From: a virus | Direction: 5' to 3' (one strand) | DNA: 32,778 nucleotides | IMG/VR virus record: IMGVR_UViG_3300043436_000110 | Location: 1-32,778 of that record | Shown here: piece by piece, positions 1 through 8,197 of the stretch | Layout: every line of letters begins with the position of its first letter | Position numbering within the stretch: position 1 is the stretch's first letter | Notes under the pieces: generated by a model | Told to the model about the DNA's origin: nothing | What the model saw: only the letters and a program-made list of their open reading frames with translations | Database searches by the model: none | Position numbers and translations under genes: made by a program

Positions 1-127
1 ACAGGCTACACGGCCTCTGGTGCTACTGGAACAACAAGCACAAACTTAGTATTTTCTACAAGCCCATCAATTACAACACCGACATTGGTGGGTGATGTAA
101 CACTAAGCACAGGCAACTTAGTTGTTG
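1..127. repeat. Terminal direct repeat, left copy
   Basis: These 127 bases are identical to 32652-32778. The reading frame of the fibre gene at the right end continues exactly through the repeat into the gene at the left end, so the contig closes into a circle of 32,651 bp. A length of 127 is also a common largest k-mer of short-read assemblers. The repeat is therefore more likely assembly overlap of a circular or circularly permuted genome than a true phage terminal repeat. Confidence 0.95.
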
Positions 128-597
128 GCACATCAGGAAAAGGCATTGACTTTTCTGCCACACCAGGCACAGGCACAAGCGAGCTGTTGGCTGACTATGA
201 AGAAGGTACTTGGACACCTGAGTATGAACCAGATTCAGGGGCGTTTACATCAATTACTTATGGTTTCAACTCTGGTAAATATATAAAAGTAGGTAACTTG
301 GTTTATGTTACTTGGTTTATGCGAACATCATCTTTAGTTCCTGGACTTGCTAGTGGTAATGTTTACATCAAAAATCTTCCATTCACAATTGCTAACGCAA
401 GCCCAAATCCTTACTTTGCTTTTGGCATTGGCAATGACTTTGGAGTCAATAATGCTAGGGCTGGAGGGTTTTTGGGAAACACTACAAGAATTTTGTTAAA
501 ACAAGCATTTAACAATGTTTCAATTAATGTGACCGATTTGGGTTTAGGTGGTGCAGATAACTTTACCGCTGGTTTTGGTTGTTATTATGTTTCTTAA
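1..597 (+). CDS. Tail fibre / receptor-binding protein, C-terminal part (continues from the right end)
   Basis: This is the 3' part of the gene that starts at 32235. Joined across the repeat, it encodes about 337 aa. Base 1 is a codon start, and the frame is open from base 1 to the TAA at 595-597; an internal ATG at 85 is not the true start. The sequence is rich in Thr, Ser and Gly with a beta-structured look. It contains the motif DYEEGTWTPEYEP, followed by ITYGFNSGKYIKVGNLVYVTW. That kind of C-terminal domain is common on phage fibres and likely forms the tip that contacts the host surface. It is followed closely by the tailspike gene. Function is inferred from family resemblance and context. 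Confidence 0.85.
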   Translation, partial: TGYTASGATGTTSTNLVFSTSPSITTPTLVGDVTLSTGNLVVGTSGKGIDFSATPGTGTSELLADYEEGTWTPEYEPDSGAFTSITYGFNSGKYIKVGNLVYVTWFMRTSSLVPGLASGNVYIKNLPFTIANASPNPYFAFGIGNDFGVNNARAGGFLGNTTRILLKQAFNNVSINVTDLGLGGADNFTAGFGCYYVS

Positions 598-620
598 ATT
601 TAACATTCACTGGAAAAAAC

Positions 621-2495
621 ATGGCACTCACTAAAGTAACCTATTCAATGATTGAGGATGCTGCTGTCAATGTCCAAGATTATGGGGCTTCATCTTCAGC
701 AAGTGCAGCGGCAAACTTGGCTGCATTTAAACTAGCTGTCATTGCTACACCAGTTGGCGGCACTTTGTTTGTGCCAACAGACACCGCAGAATATGTCATT
801 GACACAAATGGCGGTGAATCAGCCGCAATCCCAATCAACAAACGCATGACTGTTTGGATTGAAGGCACTGTCAAATCCAATTTTGGTGCGATCCAAGCAA
901 ATCCACCAACCATCTTTTTGGTATCTGGTGATGAAGTTTTGTTTACTGGTAACGGGATTGTTGAAGGCGATGGAGTAACCAATCAAGTAAATACTGGTTC
1001 GGCAGCAACATCACCAAGTCTGATTAAAGTCACGGGCAATTCATTTACCATGACTGATTTGACTATTCGCAAGCCGCACAAATACGGCTTAAATTTGTAT
1101 AACGCCAAATACGCCAAGATCACAAATTGCAACTTTACTGGTGGCCCAACAGAATACAGGGACACTGCTTATTTTGCTATCAATTCTTACTATGGTGAAA
1201 AACATATCATAAGTAACAACCAGTTTTATCCGACTAGCGATGGCGGTATGTGTGTGCAATGTATCTTTGTGAATAGCACAAACAATATGTCTATTCAGGG
1301 CAACATTGCTGAAAAACCATATGAAAAATTGGCGTATGTTGTTAGTAGTGACAACATCATTTCAGGAAACATAGTTGTTGGAAACACTGACTTTATTCCT
1401 GGCACAAACGCCAAGGGAACTGTTGGCGCTCCAATTCGCAATGATGGCATCAACAGCAAGGTAACTAATAACTTTATTTACTTCTGCGGTGGCGGTATTT
1501 CTGCAATTGGTGGTGGCAGCTTAGACATTTCCAACAACACCATGTATTTGGTTGGTCAAGGTGGTATTGCTGTATTTAGCGGTAGCGTTGATTTTGACTA
1601 TTTGTCGATCCGAAACAACACAATGGTATGCGGCAATCTATCTGGAATTACTGTTACCAACGGAATTCTTGTTAGACCAAATGTAGGCTCAAACTATTAT
1701 TTGGATGTTTCGAACAACCAAGTGATTGGTTTTGCGCCACCTGACACAATTGGTAACATTGCGGCATGGACTGCAAACACAGTTACTCCATACTATTCAC
1801 TTATTAAACCTACTACACCAAACGGATATACTTATTCAACTGTAGGCGGTGGTACTACAGGAAGCACTGAACCAATATTTCCTACAAGTTCAGGCGCAAC
1901 TGTTGTAGATGGAACAGTCACATGGACAGCCATTCCAGTAGATAGCACATCAAGTGCTGCCATCAAGTTTGAATCACCAAATTCGACTGCGTTTGAAAAG
2001 ACTTTGATTTCTTACAACAACATTAATGGTTCAGACCAGCAATCATGTCGAATTGGTATTTGGACTCAATACTTGCAAAACTCGATTGTTTCAAACAACA
2101 TCATGGCGACAAGTACTTATGGCATCCGAGAAGAAAACGGCTCTGGCGTTCAGTATTTGTTCAACTATCTTGACACAACACCAGGCGCAAGTGTTGGAAT
2201 ATTTGGTTTATCTGCCAACAGTTTTGGTCAAGGAAACAACTATAGCATTGGAACACCTTTAACGGCTACAGTTACATTGCTTGTAGGTGTTTCAACTATG
2301 ACAATTTCTACAGCAGTTTTGGTTGCATCGTCTAACGCTAAAGTGATTATTTCAGCAGTAAATGCTTCAGCGGCTTTGTATCTTGCAACCAATGGTTTGT
2401 ATGGAACTGTCAGTTCTCCAAATGTGGTTCTTACATCTGGTAATGCAACCAACTTTGCTGGAACAGAACAATTTAACGTGCAAATTATTCAATAA
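621..2495 (+). CDS. Tailspike-like protein with right-handed beta-helix fold
   Basis: This 624-aa protein starts MALTKVTYSMIEDAAVNVQD and then has YGAS. That N-terminus is typical of phage tailspikes with a pectate-lyase-like parallel beta-helix. From about residue 60 to 520 it is full of short strands ending in Asn ladders (NNQF, GNIV, SNNTM, IRNNT), as expected for stacked helix coils. Such proteins bind and often cleave host surface polysaccharide; no catalytic residues can be assigned by eye. A start at 579 is possible in frame but would overlap the fibre gene; the ATG at 621 lies after GGAAAA and matches the family N-terminus. Confidence 0.85.
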   Translation: MALTKVTYSMIEDAAVNVQDYGASSSASAAANLAAFKLAVIATPVGGTLFVPTDTAEYVIDTNGGESAAIPINKRMTVWIEGTVKSNFGAIQANPPTIFLVSGDEVLFTGNGIVEGDGVTNQVNTGSAATSPSLIKVTGNSFTMTDLTIRKPHKYGLNLYNAKYAKITNCNFTGGPTEYRDTAYFAINSYYGEKHIISNNQFYPTSDGGMCVQCIFVNSTNNMSIQGNIAEKPYEKLAYVVSSDNIISGNIVVGNTDFIPGTNAKGTVGAPIRNDGINSKVTNNFIYFCGGGISAIGGGSLDISNNTMYLVGQGGIAVFSGSVDFDYLSIRNNTMVCGNLSGITVTNGILVRPNVGSNYYLDVSNNQVIGFAPPDTIGNIAAWTANTVTPYYSLIKPTTPNGYTYSTVGGGTTGSTEPIFPTSSGATVVDGTVTWTAIPVDSTSSAAIKFESPNSTAFEKTLISYNNINGSDQQSCRIGIWTQYLQNSIVSNNIMATSTYGIREENGSGVQYLFNYLDTTPGASVGIFGLSANSFGQGNNYSIGTPLTATVTLLVGVSTMTISTAVLVASSNAKVIISAVNASAALYLATNGLYGTVSSPNVVLTSGNATNFAGTEQFNVQIIQ

Positions 2496-2566
2496 CCCGT
2501 ACCAGTTCGGACAACTGGAAGCCTTAATGTTTGACTGGATGGTCAAGCTGGAAACAAGGAAATGTG

Positions 2567-2818
2567 ATGTTAGAAAAAGTTATTGCTGTTGATCTGATTG
2601 AAGTTGTGGAAAACGGCTCAATCCAAGTTCGCACCAAGACCGCTATCAAAGAAGATGGCGTGGAAATCAGTAGCAAGTTTCACCGCCATGTAGTTGTGCC
2701 AGGCGCTGACTACAGTGCTGAAGATGCTAAAGTGCAAGCCATTGCATCTGTTGTTCACACCCCTGAAGTGATTGCCGCCTACCAAGCCTCCCAAGAAGCC
2801 GCTAGACTGTCAGCATAA
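2567..2818 (+). CDS. Small protein of the tail module, unknown function
   Basis: An 83-aa protein, mostly beta-strand in the first half (IAVDLIEVVENGSIQVRTKT) with an Ala-rich helical C-terminus. The ATG at 2567 has AAGGA upstream (2556-2560), which favours it over a TTG at 2531. It lies between the tailspike gene and the gp4-like gene, nine bases before the latter, so it is probably expressed with the tail genes. Its role is not known; a virion or assembly role is only inferred from position. Confidence 0.7.
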   Translation: MLEKVIAVDLIEVVENGSIQVRTKTAIKEDGVEISSKFHRHVVVPGADYSAEDAKVQAIASVVHTPEVIAAYQASQEAARLSA

Positions 2819-2827
2819 GGACACAAA

Positions 2828-3802
2828 ATGACTCAGCCAATTGACATTATCACCAGAGCCATGAAAGACATTGGCGCAATTGCCGCTGGTGAAGTGCCAA
2901 CGGCTGATGAGGCGCAAGATGGTCTGGATATGCTCAACGACATGATCGCCCAATGGTCGAATGAAAACATGATGGTTTTCTATCGATCAGAGATTATTTT
3001 CCAAACTACCCAAAACCAAGTTCAGTACACCATTGGCCCAAGCGGTCAAATGGGCGCTACCTTTACAGGCTCAATTGCGGGTACTGTTTTGACAGTCCCC
3101 GCTAATGGCGTGACTGCGGGTGGCATCAACATCGGGATGACGCTGAGTGGCACAGGCATTACCCCAGGCACTCGCATTGTGGCTTTCCAAACGGGCGCTG
3201 GTGGCAATGTGAACGAGGGTGGCACATACACTGTCAGTCCAAGCCAAACAGCCTCTAGCACAACGATTACAGCCTATTACGAGCGCCCTTTGACAATTGA
3301 ATCAGGCTTTGTTCGTGTGGCAACCATGCAAGGCGGCTCAAACATTGCGGGTGGTTACTTAGACTACCCTTTGACTGTGTTTAGCCTTGAAGAATACGAA
3401 TCCATTGGCATCAAGCAATTGAACGGCCCTTGGGCAAAAGGCATTTACTATCAGCCCTCAGAGTTGTTGGGAACAATCTATGTTTACCCCAACCCATCTC
3501 AGGGCGAGTTGCACTTGTTCACTCAAACAATCTTCAGGGAATTTAACAGCCTGAACGACACCATCCAACTGCCACAGGGTTACAACATGGCTTTGCGGTG
3601 GTGTTTGGCTGAAAGACTGTTGCCGATGTTTGGCAAGGTGAACCAAGTATCTATTGGCCTGATCAACGCCTATGCTGCACAGGGTAAGGCAACAATCAAG
3701 CGCACCAATATGCGCCCTGTACAGATTGCACGATACCCTGACAGCTTGATGGTGGGTCGTGCTAAAGACGCTGGCTTCATCATGGATGGAGGCTTTAGAT
3801 AA
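2828..3802 (+). CDS. P22 gp4-like tail accessory / head completion protein with an inserted domain
   Basis: A 324-aa protein. The N-terminus ([20 protein letters not shown], then [20 protein letters not shown]) is the characteristic helical start of P22 gp4-type proteins, which bind under the portal and begin the tail. P22 gp4 has 166 residues, so this one is nearly twice as long. Residues about 77-149 form an extra Gly/Thr-rich beta domain ([10 protein letters not shown] ... [10 protein letters not shown]) that interrupts the gp4-like sequence. The stop overlaps the start of the gp10-like gene (TAATG). The family call is firm; the function of the insert is unknown. Confidence 0.85.
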   Translation: MTQPIDIITRAMKDIGAIAAGEVPTADEAQDGLDMLNDMIAQWSNENMMVFYRSEIIFQTTQNQVQYTIGPSGQMGATFTGSIAGTVLTVPANGVTAGGINIGMTLSGTGITPGTRIVAFQTGAGGNVNEGGTYTVSPSQTASSTTITAYYERPLTIESGFVRVATMQGGSNIAGGYLDYPLTVFSLEEYESIGIKQLNGPWAKGIYYQPSELLGTIYVYPNPSQGELHLFTQTIFREFNSLNDTIQLPQGYNMALRWCLAERLLPMFGKVNQVSIGLINAYAAQGKATIKRTNMRPVQIARYPDSLMVGRAKDAGFIMDGGFR

Positions 3803-5280
3803 TGGCAGACTTTGGCTTTGTCGGCACATCCTACACCGCCCCATCAATCTACCAAGACGATCAGGAGTGCATCAATTTCTTTGCTGAGATTGATCCTACC
3901 AAGCAACAGGGTGAGCGTGGCATTGTGGCGTTGTACCCAACGCCAGGTCTTACCCTGCAAACCCAATTAGCTAATGCTCAAGTGCGTGGTCTGCACACTA
4001 TGTCGGGTGGGCAAATCCTGATTGCGGTGGCGGGAAACATTGTTTACCAAGTCAACCTTTTAATGGTGGCAACCCAAATCGGCACTTTGACCACTTCATC
4101 AGGTCAAGTCTCCATTTCTGACAACATCACCAATGCAGATGGTTTGATTGCCTACATTGTGGATGGCCCAAATCGTTACACATGGGTTGTTTCCACAAAC
4201 ACATTTACACAACTGCCAAGCACTGATGGCCCGTGGCAAGGTGCTACTGTGGTGGATGTGATTGACAACTACAACATCTATAACGAGCCAAACTCACAGA
4301 ATTGGGCTTGTACTGATCTAGGCTCACAATACTCCACACAGGCGCTTTACGGCACTTCTGATGGCTCATCAGACCTATTGGTGACGCTGATTGCAGACCG
4401 CAGACAAGTTTATTTGATGGGCGAGACCACCACCGAGGTTTGGACAGATGTGGGCAATGTGATTGCTGGCATCACCACTTTCCCATTCCAACGAGTGCCT
4501 GGCACGTTTAGCCAAACAGGATGTGGTGCTAAATACTCTGTTGCTAGGTTTGCCGACTCTTTTGTGATCGTGGCAAAAGACACAAGGGGTAACTCAACCA
4601 TCGAGATGATGCAAGGCTATGCTTGGGTGAGGATTTCCACCCATGCTGTTGAACAGTCTTTGCTTAACCAAGTGGTGTCGGATGCCGTGGCTTACACCTA
4701 TCAAATTGAAGGTCACGAAATGTATGTGGTGACTTTCCCATCAGTGGGCGAATATGGCCTGACATGGGTTTATGACTTATCCACAAAGTCATGGCACAAA
4801 TGGCTTTATTGGGATTCTGCCAATGCTGTTTATAAGCGCCATCGTTCCAACTGCGGTGCTTACTTTGCCAATATGTACATCGTAGGCGACTACGAGAACG
4901 GCAAACTATACAGCTTAGAGAATGAGGTTTACACCGATGATGGTGCGACCATTAGGCGTTTGCGTAGAGCAAAGCACCTGACTACTGACTTACAAAGACA
5001 GTATTTTGAAGAATTCCAAATCCAATTTCAGCCTGGCGTTGGTTTGAATGTTGGTCAAGGCCAAGACCCTCAAGCCATGCTTAGATGGTCAAACGATGGC
5101 GGCTCTACATTTTCAAACGAGCATTGGGTGACTATTGGCAAGATTGGTCAATACTTAAACCGAGCCATTTGGAGGCGTTTAGGATGGTCTAGGGACAGAA
5201 TCTTTGAGGTGGTGCTGACTGACCCCATCAAGGCTGTCATTGTGTCTGCAAATCTGAAATCAAGCGCAGGGGATAACTAA
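3802..5280 (+). CDS. P22 gp10-like packaged-DNA stabilisation protein (tail hub)
   Basis: A 492-aa protein. The N-terminal pattern (SYTAPSIYQDDQECINFFAE, then VALYPTPGL and GLHTMSGGQI) matches the phage stabilisation family of P22 gp10. Repeated four-stranded blades follow, consistent with a beta-propeller-like fold (LMGETTTEVWTDVGN; TWVYDLSTKSWHKW). In P22 this protein binds gp4 and holds the tail needle and spikes, closing the channel after packaging. Start and stop both use TAATG overlaps with the neighbouring genes, so the three genes are translationally coupled. Confidence 0.88.
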   Translation: MADFGFVGTSYTAPSIYQDDQECINFFAEIDPTKQQGERGIVALYPTPGLTLQTQLANAQVRGLHTMSGGQILIAVAGNIVYQVNLLMVATQIGTLTTSSGQVSISDNITNADGLIAYIVDGPNRYTWVVSTNTFTQLPSTDGPWQGATVVDVIDNYNIYNEPNSQNWACTDLGSQYSTQALYGTSDGSSDLLVTLIADRRQVYLMGETTTEVWTDVGNVIAGITTFPFQRVPGTFSQTGCGAKYSVARFADSFVIVAKDTRGNSTIEMMQGYAWVRISTHAVEQSLLNQVVSDAVAYTYQIEGHEMYVVTFPSVGEYGLTWVYDLSTKSWHKWLYWDSANAVYKRHRSNCGAYFANMYIVGDYENGKLYSLENEVYTDDGATIRRLRRAKHLTTDLQRQYFEEFQIQFQPGVGLNVGQGQDPQAMLRWSNDGGSTFSNEHWVTIGKIGQYLNRAIWRRLGWSRDRIFEVVLTDPIKAVIVSANLKSSAGDN

Positions 5281-5543
5281 TGGCTACGGCACTTCCAAAT
5301 GCCAACATTAACATCCCGTATTCGCCTTTTTTAGATGAGAACACGGGTCGCCCATCTCAGGCTTGGTTGCAGTGGTTAATGAATCCCAATGTGATCAGTC
5401 AGACTATAAACAGCACAATTATTAAGGGTGGCACGATTGATAATGTCGTGATCAACAATTCCACCATTGGATTGACTACCCCCGCAGCGGGTAAATTCAC
5501 CGATTTCACCGCCCTAAACGGGGTTAAGGGAGGCACATTTTGA
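5280..5543 (+). CDS. Small fibre-like virion protein
   Basis: An 87-aa protein. The first half (NIPYSPFLDENTGRPSQAWL) looks like a short docking segment. The second half (GGTIDNVVINNSTIGLTTPA) is a short beta-repeat like one in the 695-aa fibre protein at 29357-31444 (GTIDNTTIGATTASTGKF). Both proteins end in GGTF. It sits directly after the gp10-like gene and just before the cupin gene, where P22 encodes its tail needle. There is no needle-like coiled coil, so it is not gp26. It could be an adaptor for a fibre; this is inference. Confidence 0.7.
   Translation: MATALPNANINIPYSPFLDENTGRPSQAWLQWLMNPNVISQTINSTIIKGGTIDNVVINNSTIGLTTPAAGKFTDFTALNGVKGGTF
5527..5542 (+). promoter_or_regulatory. Shine-Dalgarno that decides a TTG start
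   Basis: AGGGAGG at 5527-5533 stands six bases before TTG 5540. No in-frame ATG near the conserved N-terminus has such a site. The ribosome site is encoded within the last codons (Gly-Gly-Thr-Phe) of the preceding gene. Confidence 0.75.
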
Positions 5544-5983
5544 ACGACTTAGAATTGCCAAACCATGTTTCCCGTGAGCAAGTTGAGCGCCTCCAAGCGG
5601 AAATGGCGACCATGCCACAGGCTGAACTAACGACAGAACACCAGTTCAGCCCAGGTATGTATTTGAGGAAAGTCTTTCGACCCGCTGGCACTTTAATTGT
5701 TGGCAAAGTTCATAAAGAACCCCACTTTTTTTTATGTGCAAAAGGCGAGATAATCGCATGGACAGAAAGCGGAATGAAAAGGCTTCAGGCAGGGGATGTT
5801 GTTGAATCCAAGCCTGGCACGAAACGGGTGACTTTGGCTGTGACAGATGCGATTGGCATCACCATTCACAGAACTGACAAAACCGATCTTGATGAAATTG
5901 AAGCTGAATTGATTGAGCCAGATACAACCGCACTTTTTGATGCCAATAATGACATTAAAAAATTAAGAATCGAAGGGGAATAA
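5540..5983 (+). CDS. Cupin-like protein in the tail/ejection gene cluster
   Basis: A 147-aa protein with one cupin-like barrel. Residues about 50-75 (GTLIVGKVHKEPHFFLCAKG) resemble cupin motif 1, and LQAGDVVESKPGTKRVTLAV resembles motif 2. Only some of the usual metal-binding His/Glu residues are present, so enzymatic activity is doubtful; it may be a small binding barrel. The start is TTG at 5540, overlapping the previous stop (TTGA), with a strong Shine-Dalgarno AGGGAGG at 5527-5533 inside the previous gene. Role unknown. Confidence 0.75.
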   Translation: MNDLELPNHVSREQVERLQAEMATMPQAELTTEHQFSPGMYLRKVFRPAGTLIVGKVHKEPHFFLCAKGEIIAWTESGMKRLQAGDVVESKPGTKRVTLAVTDAIGITIHRTDKTDLDEIEAELIEPDTTALFDANNDIKKLRIEGE

Positions 5984-5984
5984 T

Positions 5985-6728
5985 ATGACTTGGGTAGCAG
6001 TAGCAATTGGTGGATCAGCCCTTTTAGGGTATGTCGGGGCTAAGAAACAAGCTGGCGCAGCCGAAAGCGCTTCCCAAATGCAGTATCAAGCAACTCAAGA
6101 CGCTGCCAAACAACAGCGTGAGATGTTTGACATTCTCAATGCACAACAAGCCCCTTATCGTCAAGCTGGTTATGGCGCATTGAATCAAATCAATACGATG
6201 TTGCCTCAGTTTACTAAGGAATTTACATCTGCCGATTTGATTAAAAACCTAGACCCAAGCTACCAATTCATGCTTCAACAGGGTTTGGGCGCTACTGGTC
6301 AAGCCATGAATGTTGGCGGTGGTGGCTCAAATGTAGATTTGGCAAGACAAAGGTTTGCTCAAGAATACGCTAAAACAGGCGCACAACAGGCTTTTACCAA
6401 TTACCAAAACCAACAGTCCAACATTTACAACCGATTGGCAAGCCTTGCGGGTATCGGTCAAACGGCACAATCTCAAACAAATACTTTGGGATCAAACACA
6501 GCAAACGCATTGAGCCAATTAGGTATTGGTGGCGCTTCTGCTTTGGGTGCGGGTCAAGTGGGTGCGGCAAACGCAATGGCTGGCGCTTATGGCGGCATTG
6601 GAAATGCTCTAACATTGTCGAGTTTATTAACCCCACAAGGTGGCGGTGGCATAACGCCAGGCGGTGCGACAGCCATGAACCCTGCATTAAGCCCTTATTT
6701 CACACCTACACCACCCCCAATAGGTTGA
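5985..6728 (+). CDS. Ejection (DNA transfer) protein, gp7-like position
   Basis: A 247-aa protein. It starts with a hydrophobic segment (VAVAIGGSALLGYVGAKKQA). A Gln/Ala-rich helical part follows, with NAQQAPYRQAGYGALNQI, a motif common in small phage internal virion proteins that are ejected with the DNA. The second half is Gly/Ala-rich with further weakly hydrophobic helices. It is the first of three consecutive genes in the place where P22 has ejection genes 7, 20 and 16. The family match is by pattern; assignment to gp7 rests on gene order. Confidence 0.75.
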   Translation: MTWVAVAIGGSALLGYVGAKKQAGAAESASQMQYQATQDAAKQQREMFDILNAQQAPYRQAGYGALNQINTMLPQFTKEFTSADLIKNLDPSYQFMLQQGLGATGQAMNVGGGGSNVDLARQRFAQEYAKTGAQQAFTNYQNQQSNIYNRLASLAGIGQTAQSQTNTLGSNTANALSQLGIGGASALGAGQVGAANAMAGAYGGIGNALTLSSLLTPQGGGGITPGGATAMNPALSPYFTPTPPPIG

Positions 6729-6739
6729 TTGGATAAAAA

Positions 6740-8197
6740 ATGGCAGATTTAAGCGTTTCTCCAGTTGCAGCACAGATCAGACCTGTGCCAGGCATGAGCC
6801 TTGGTGACATGATAAATGTCGCCCGTGGCGCACAACAGTATCAACAAGCGGCTCAGATCAATCCTTTGGCGCTTCAGCAACAACAACAAGTTACTCGCAC
6901 AGGCGAGATTGCTTTGGGTGTTGAAGAACAAAAAGATAAAGAACGCAATAACTTGCAGACTTTCTTTTCTGATCCTAATAACTTTCAGACTGATGGAAGA
7001 ATTGACATTGACAAGATCAATGCCGTTGTTCCAAAGATTGCCCCGTTGACGGGCGCTGATGCTATTAGCAAGTTCAGCACATTAGGCAAAGCCCAAACTG
7101 AAGCGATCAGTGCAAAGCAGAATCTAACTCAAGACCAACGCAACATGATTGGTTCAAGATTTGCAATTCTTGGTCGCTTGGGTGTGCAAGACAAAAATGC
7201 TTATATTGCTGAAATGAATTTGCTGAAACAAGAAAATCCCGACAATAAAGATTTGGCACGATTGATTGATGCTTATAAGGTCACATGGAATGAAATGCCA
7301 TCTGGCCCTGATTTGCCAGGCAAAGCGATTGCTGGCGCACAGACCTTGTTAAGCCCCGCACAACAACAGACTTCATTTTCTCAACAAGTTGGCACTCTTA
7401 GCACTGGTGAGCAAATCTTCCCAACTGTCACAACCCCTGCGGTTGGCGGTATGTTGCCCCGAATCCAAATGGGAACACAGCCTTTGGCAGACATCGGATT
7501 GCCACCAACAACAGAAGTCATTGACCCTTTAACAGGCGAAAAGCGTTTGCTTGGCCCTGCTTCTCAGCGTGGTAAAACGCCCCTCACTACAAATGTTAGC
7601 CCCGCCCAAGCAGCCCTTTTGAGTGCTGGTGGTGCAACCATTTCCGCAGACTTTGCAACAACTGTCAAAGATGCCGCTGAAGCACCAAGCCGTGTCGCCA
7701 TCTTCCAAAACATTAAGAAGTTTGCACCCGATGCTTTCACAGGCGTTGGCGGTCAGCGCAAAGAATTGGCTGCGGGTATTCTTAACGCCATTGGAATCCC
7801 TGCTTACGAAGCCGAAAAAATCAGCACCGAGCAATTGGCAAAGAACTCTGCTTTGTTGACTTTGGCGGGTGGTAATACTGATGCGGCAAGGGCTTTGGCT
7901 GAAGTTGCCACTCCCAATAAAAAGCTAGATGAGAAAGCCATTCTTGCCATTGCTGATCAGATGATCGGCATTGAGAACATGAAAATTGCAAGGGCTAATT
8001 ATTTGACCCCTGTTCAGAATGATGCGACTCAATATGGTCAGCGTAAATTGCAGTTTGATCAGATTGCCGACCCCCGCCTTTTCCAAGAAATGACTGCCCA
8101 AGATGTTGCCAAATTAAAGGCTTCCATGTCTGCGGCAGAACAGGCAGAATTGACCCGTAAGATTCGTTTGGCACGACAAATGGGGATTATTCGATAA
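6740..8197 (+). CDS. Putative ejection protein (gp20-like position)
   Basis: A 485-aa, mostly helical, Ala/Gln-rich protein. It starts with a disordered segment (PVAAQIRPVPGMSLGDMINV), then a Gln tract at about residues 45-51. The C-terminal part is helical and charged (AEQAELTRKIRLARQMGI). No catalytic motif is seen. It lies between the other two ejection-protein candidates and its stop overlaps the next start (TAATG). The role as an internal virion protein is inferred from composition and P22-like order. Confidence 0.65.
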   Translation: MADLSVSPVAAQIRPVPGMSLGDMINVARGAQQYQQAAQINPLALQQQQQVTRTGEIALGVEEQKDKERNNLQTFFSDPNNFQTDGRIDIDKINAVVPKIAPLTGADAISKFSTLGKAQTEAISAKQNLTQDQRNMIGSRFAILGRLGVQDKNAYIAEMNLLKQENPDNKDLARLIDAYKVTWNEMPSGPDLPGKAIAGAQTLLSPAQQQTSFSQQVGTLSTGEQIFPTVTTPAVGGMLPRIQMGTQPLADIGLPPTTEVIDPLTGEKRLLGPASQRGKTPLTTNVSPAQAALLSAGGATISADFATTVKDAAEAPSRVAIFQNIKKFAPDAFTGVGGQRKELAAGILNAIGIPAYEAEKISTEQLAKNSALLTLAGGNTDAARALAEVATPNKKLDEKAILAIADQMIGIENMKIARANYLTPVQNDATQYGQRKLQFDQIADPRLFQEMTAQDVAKLKASMSAAEQAELTRKIRLARQMGIIR

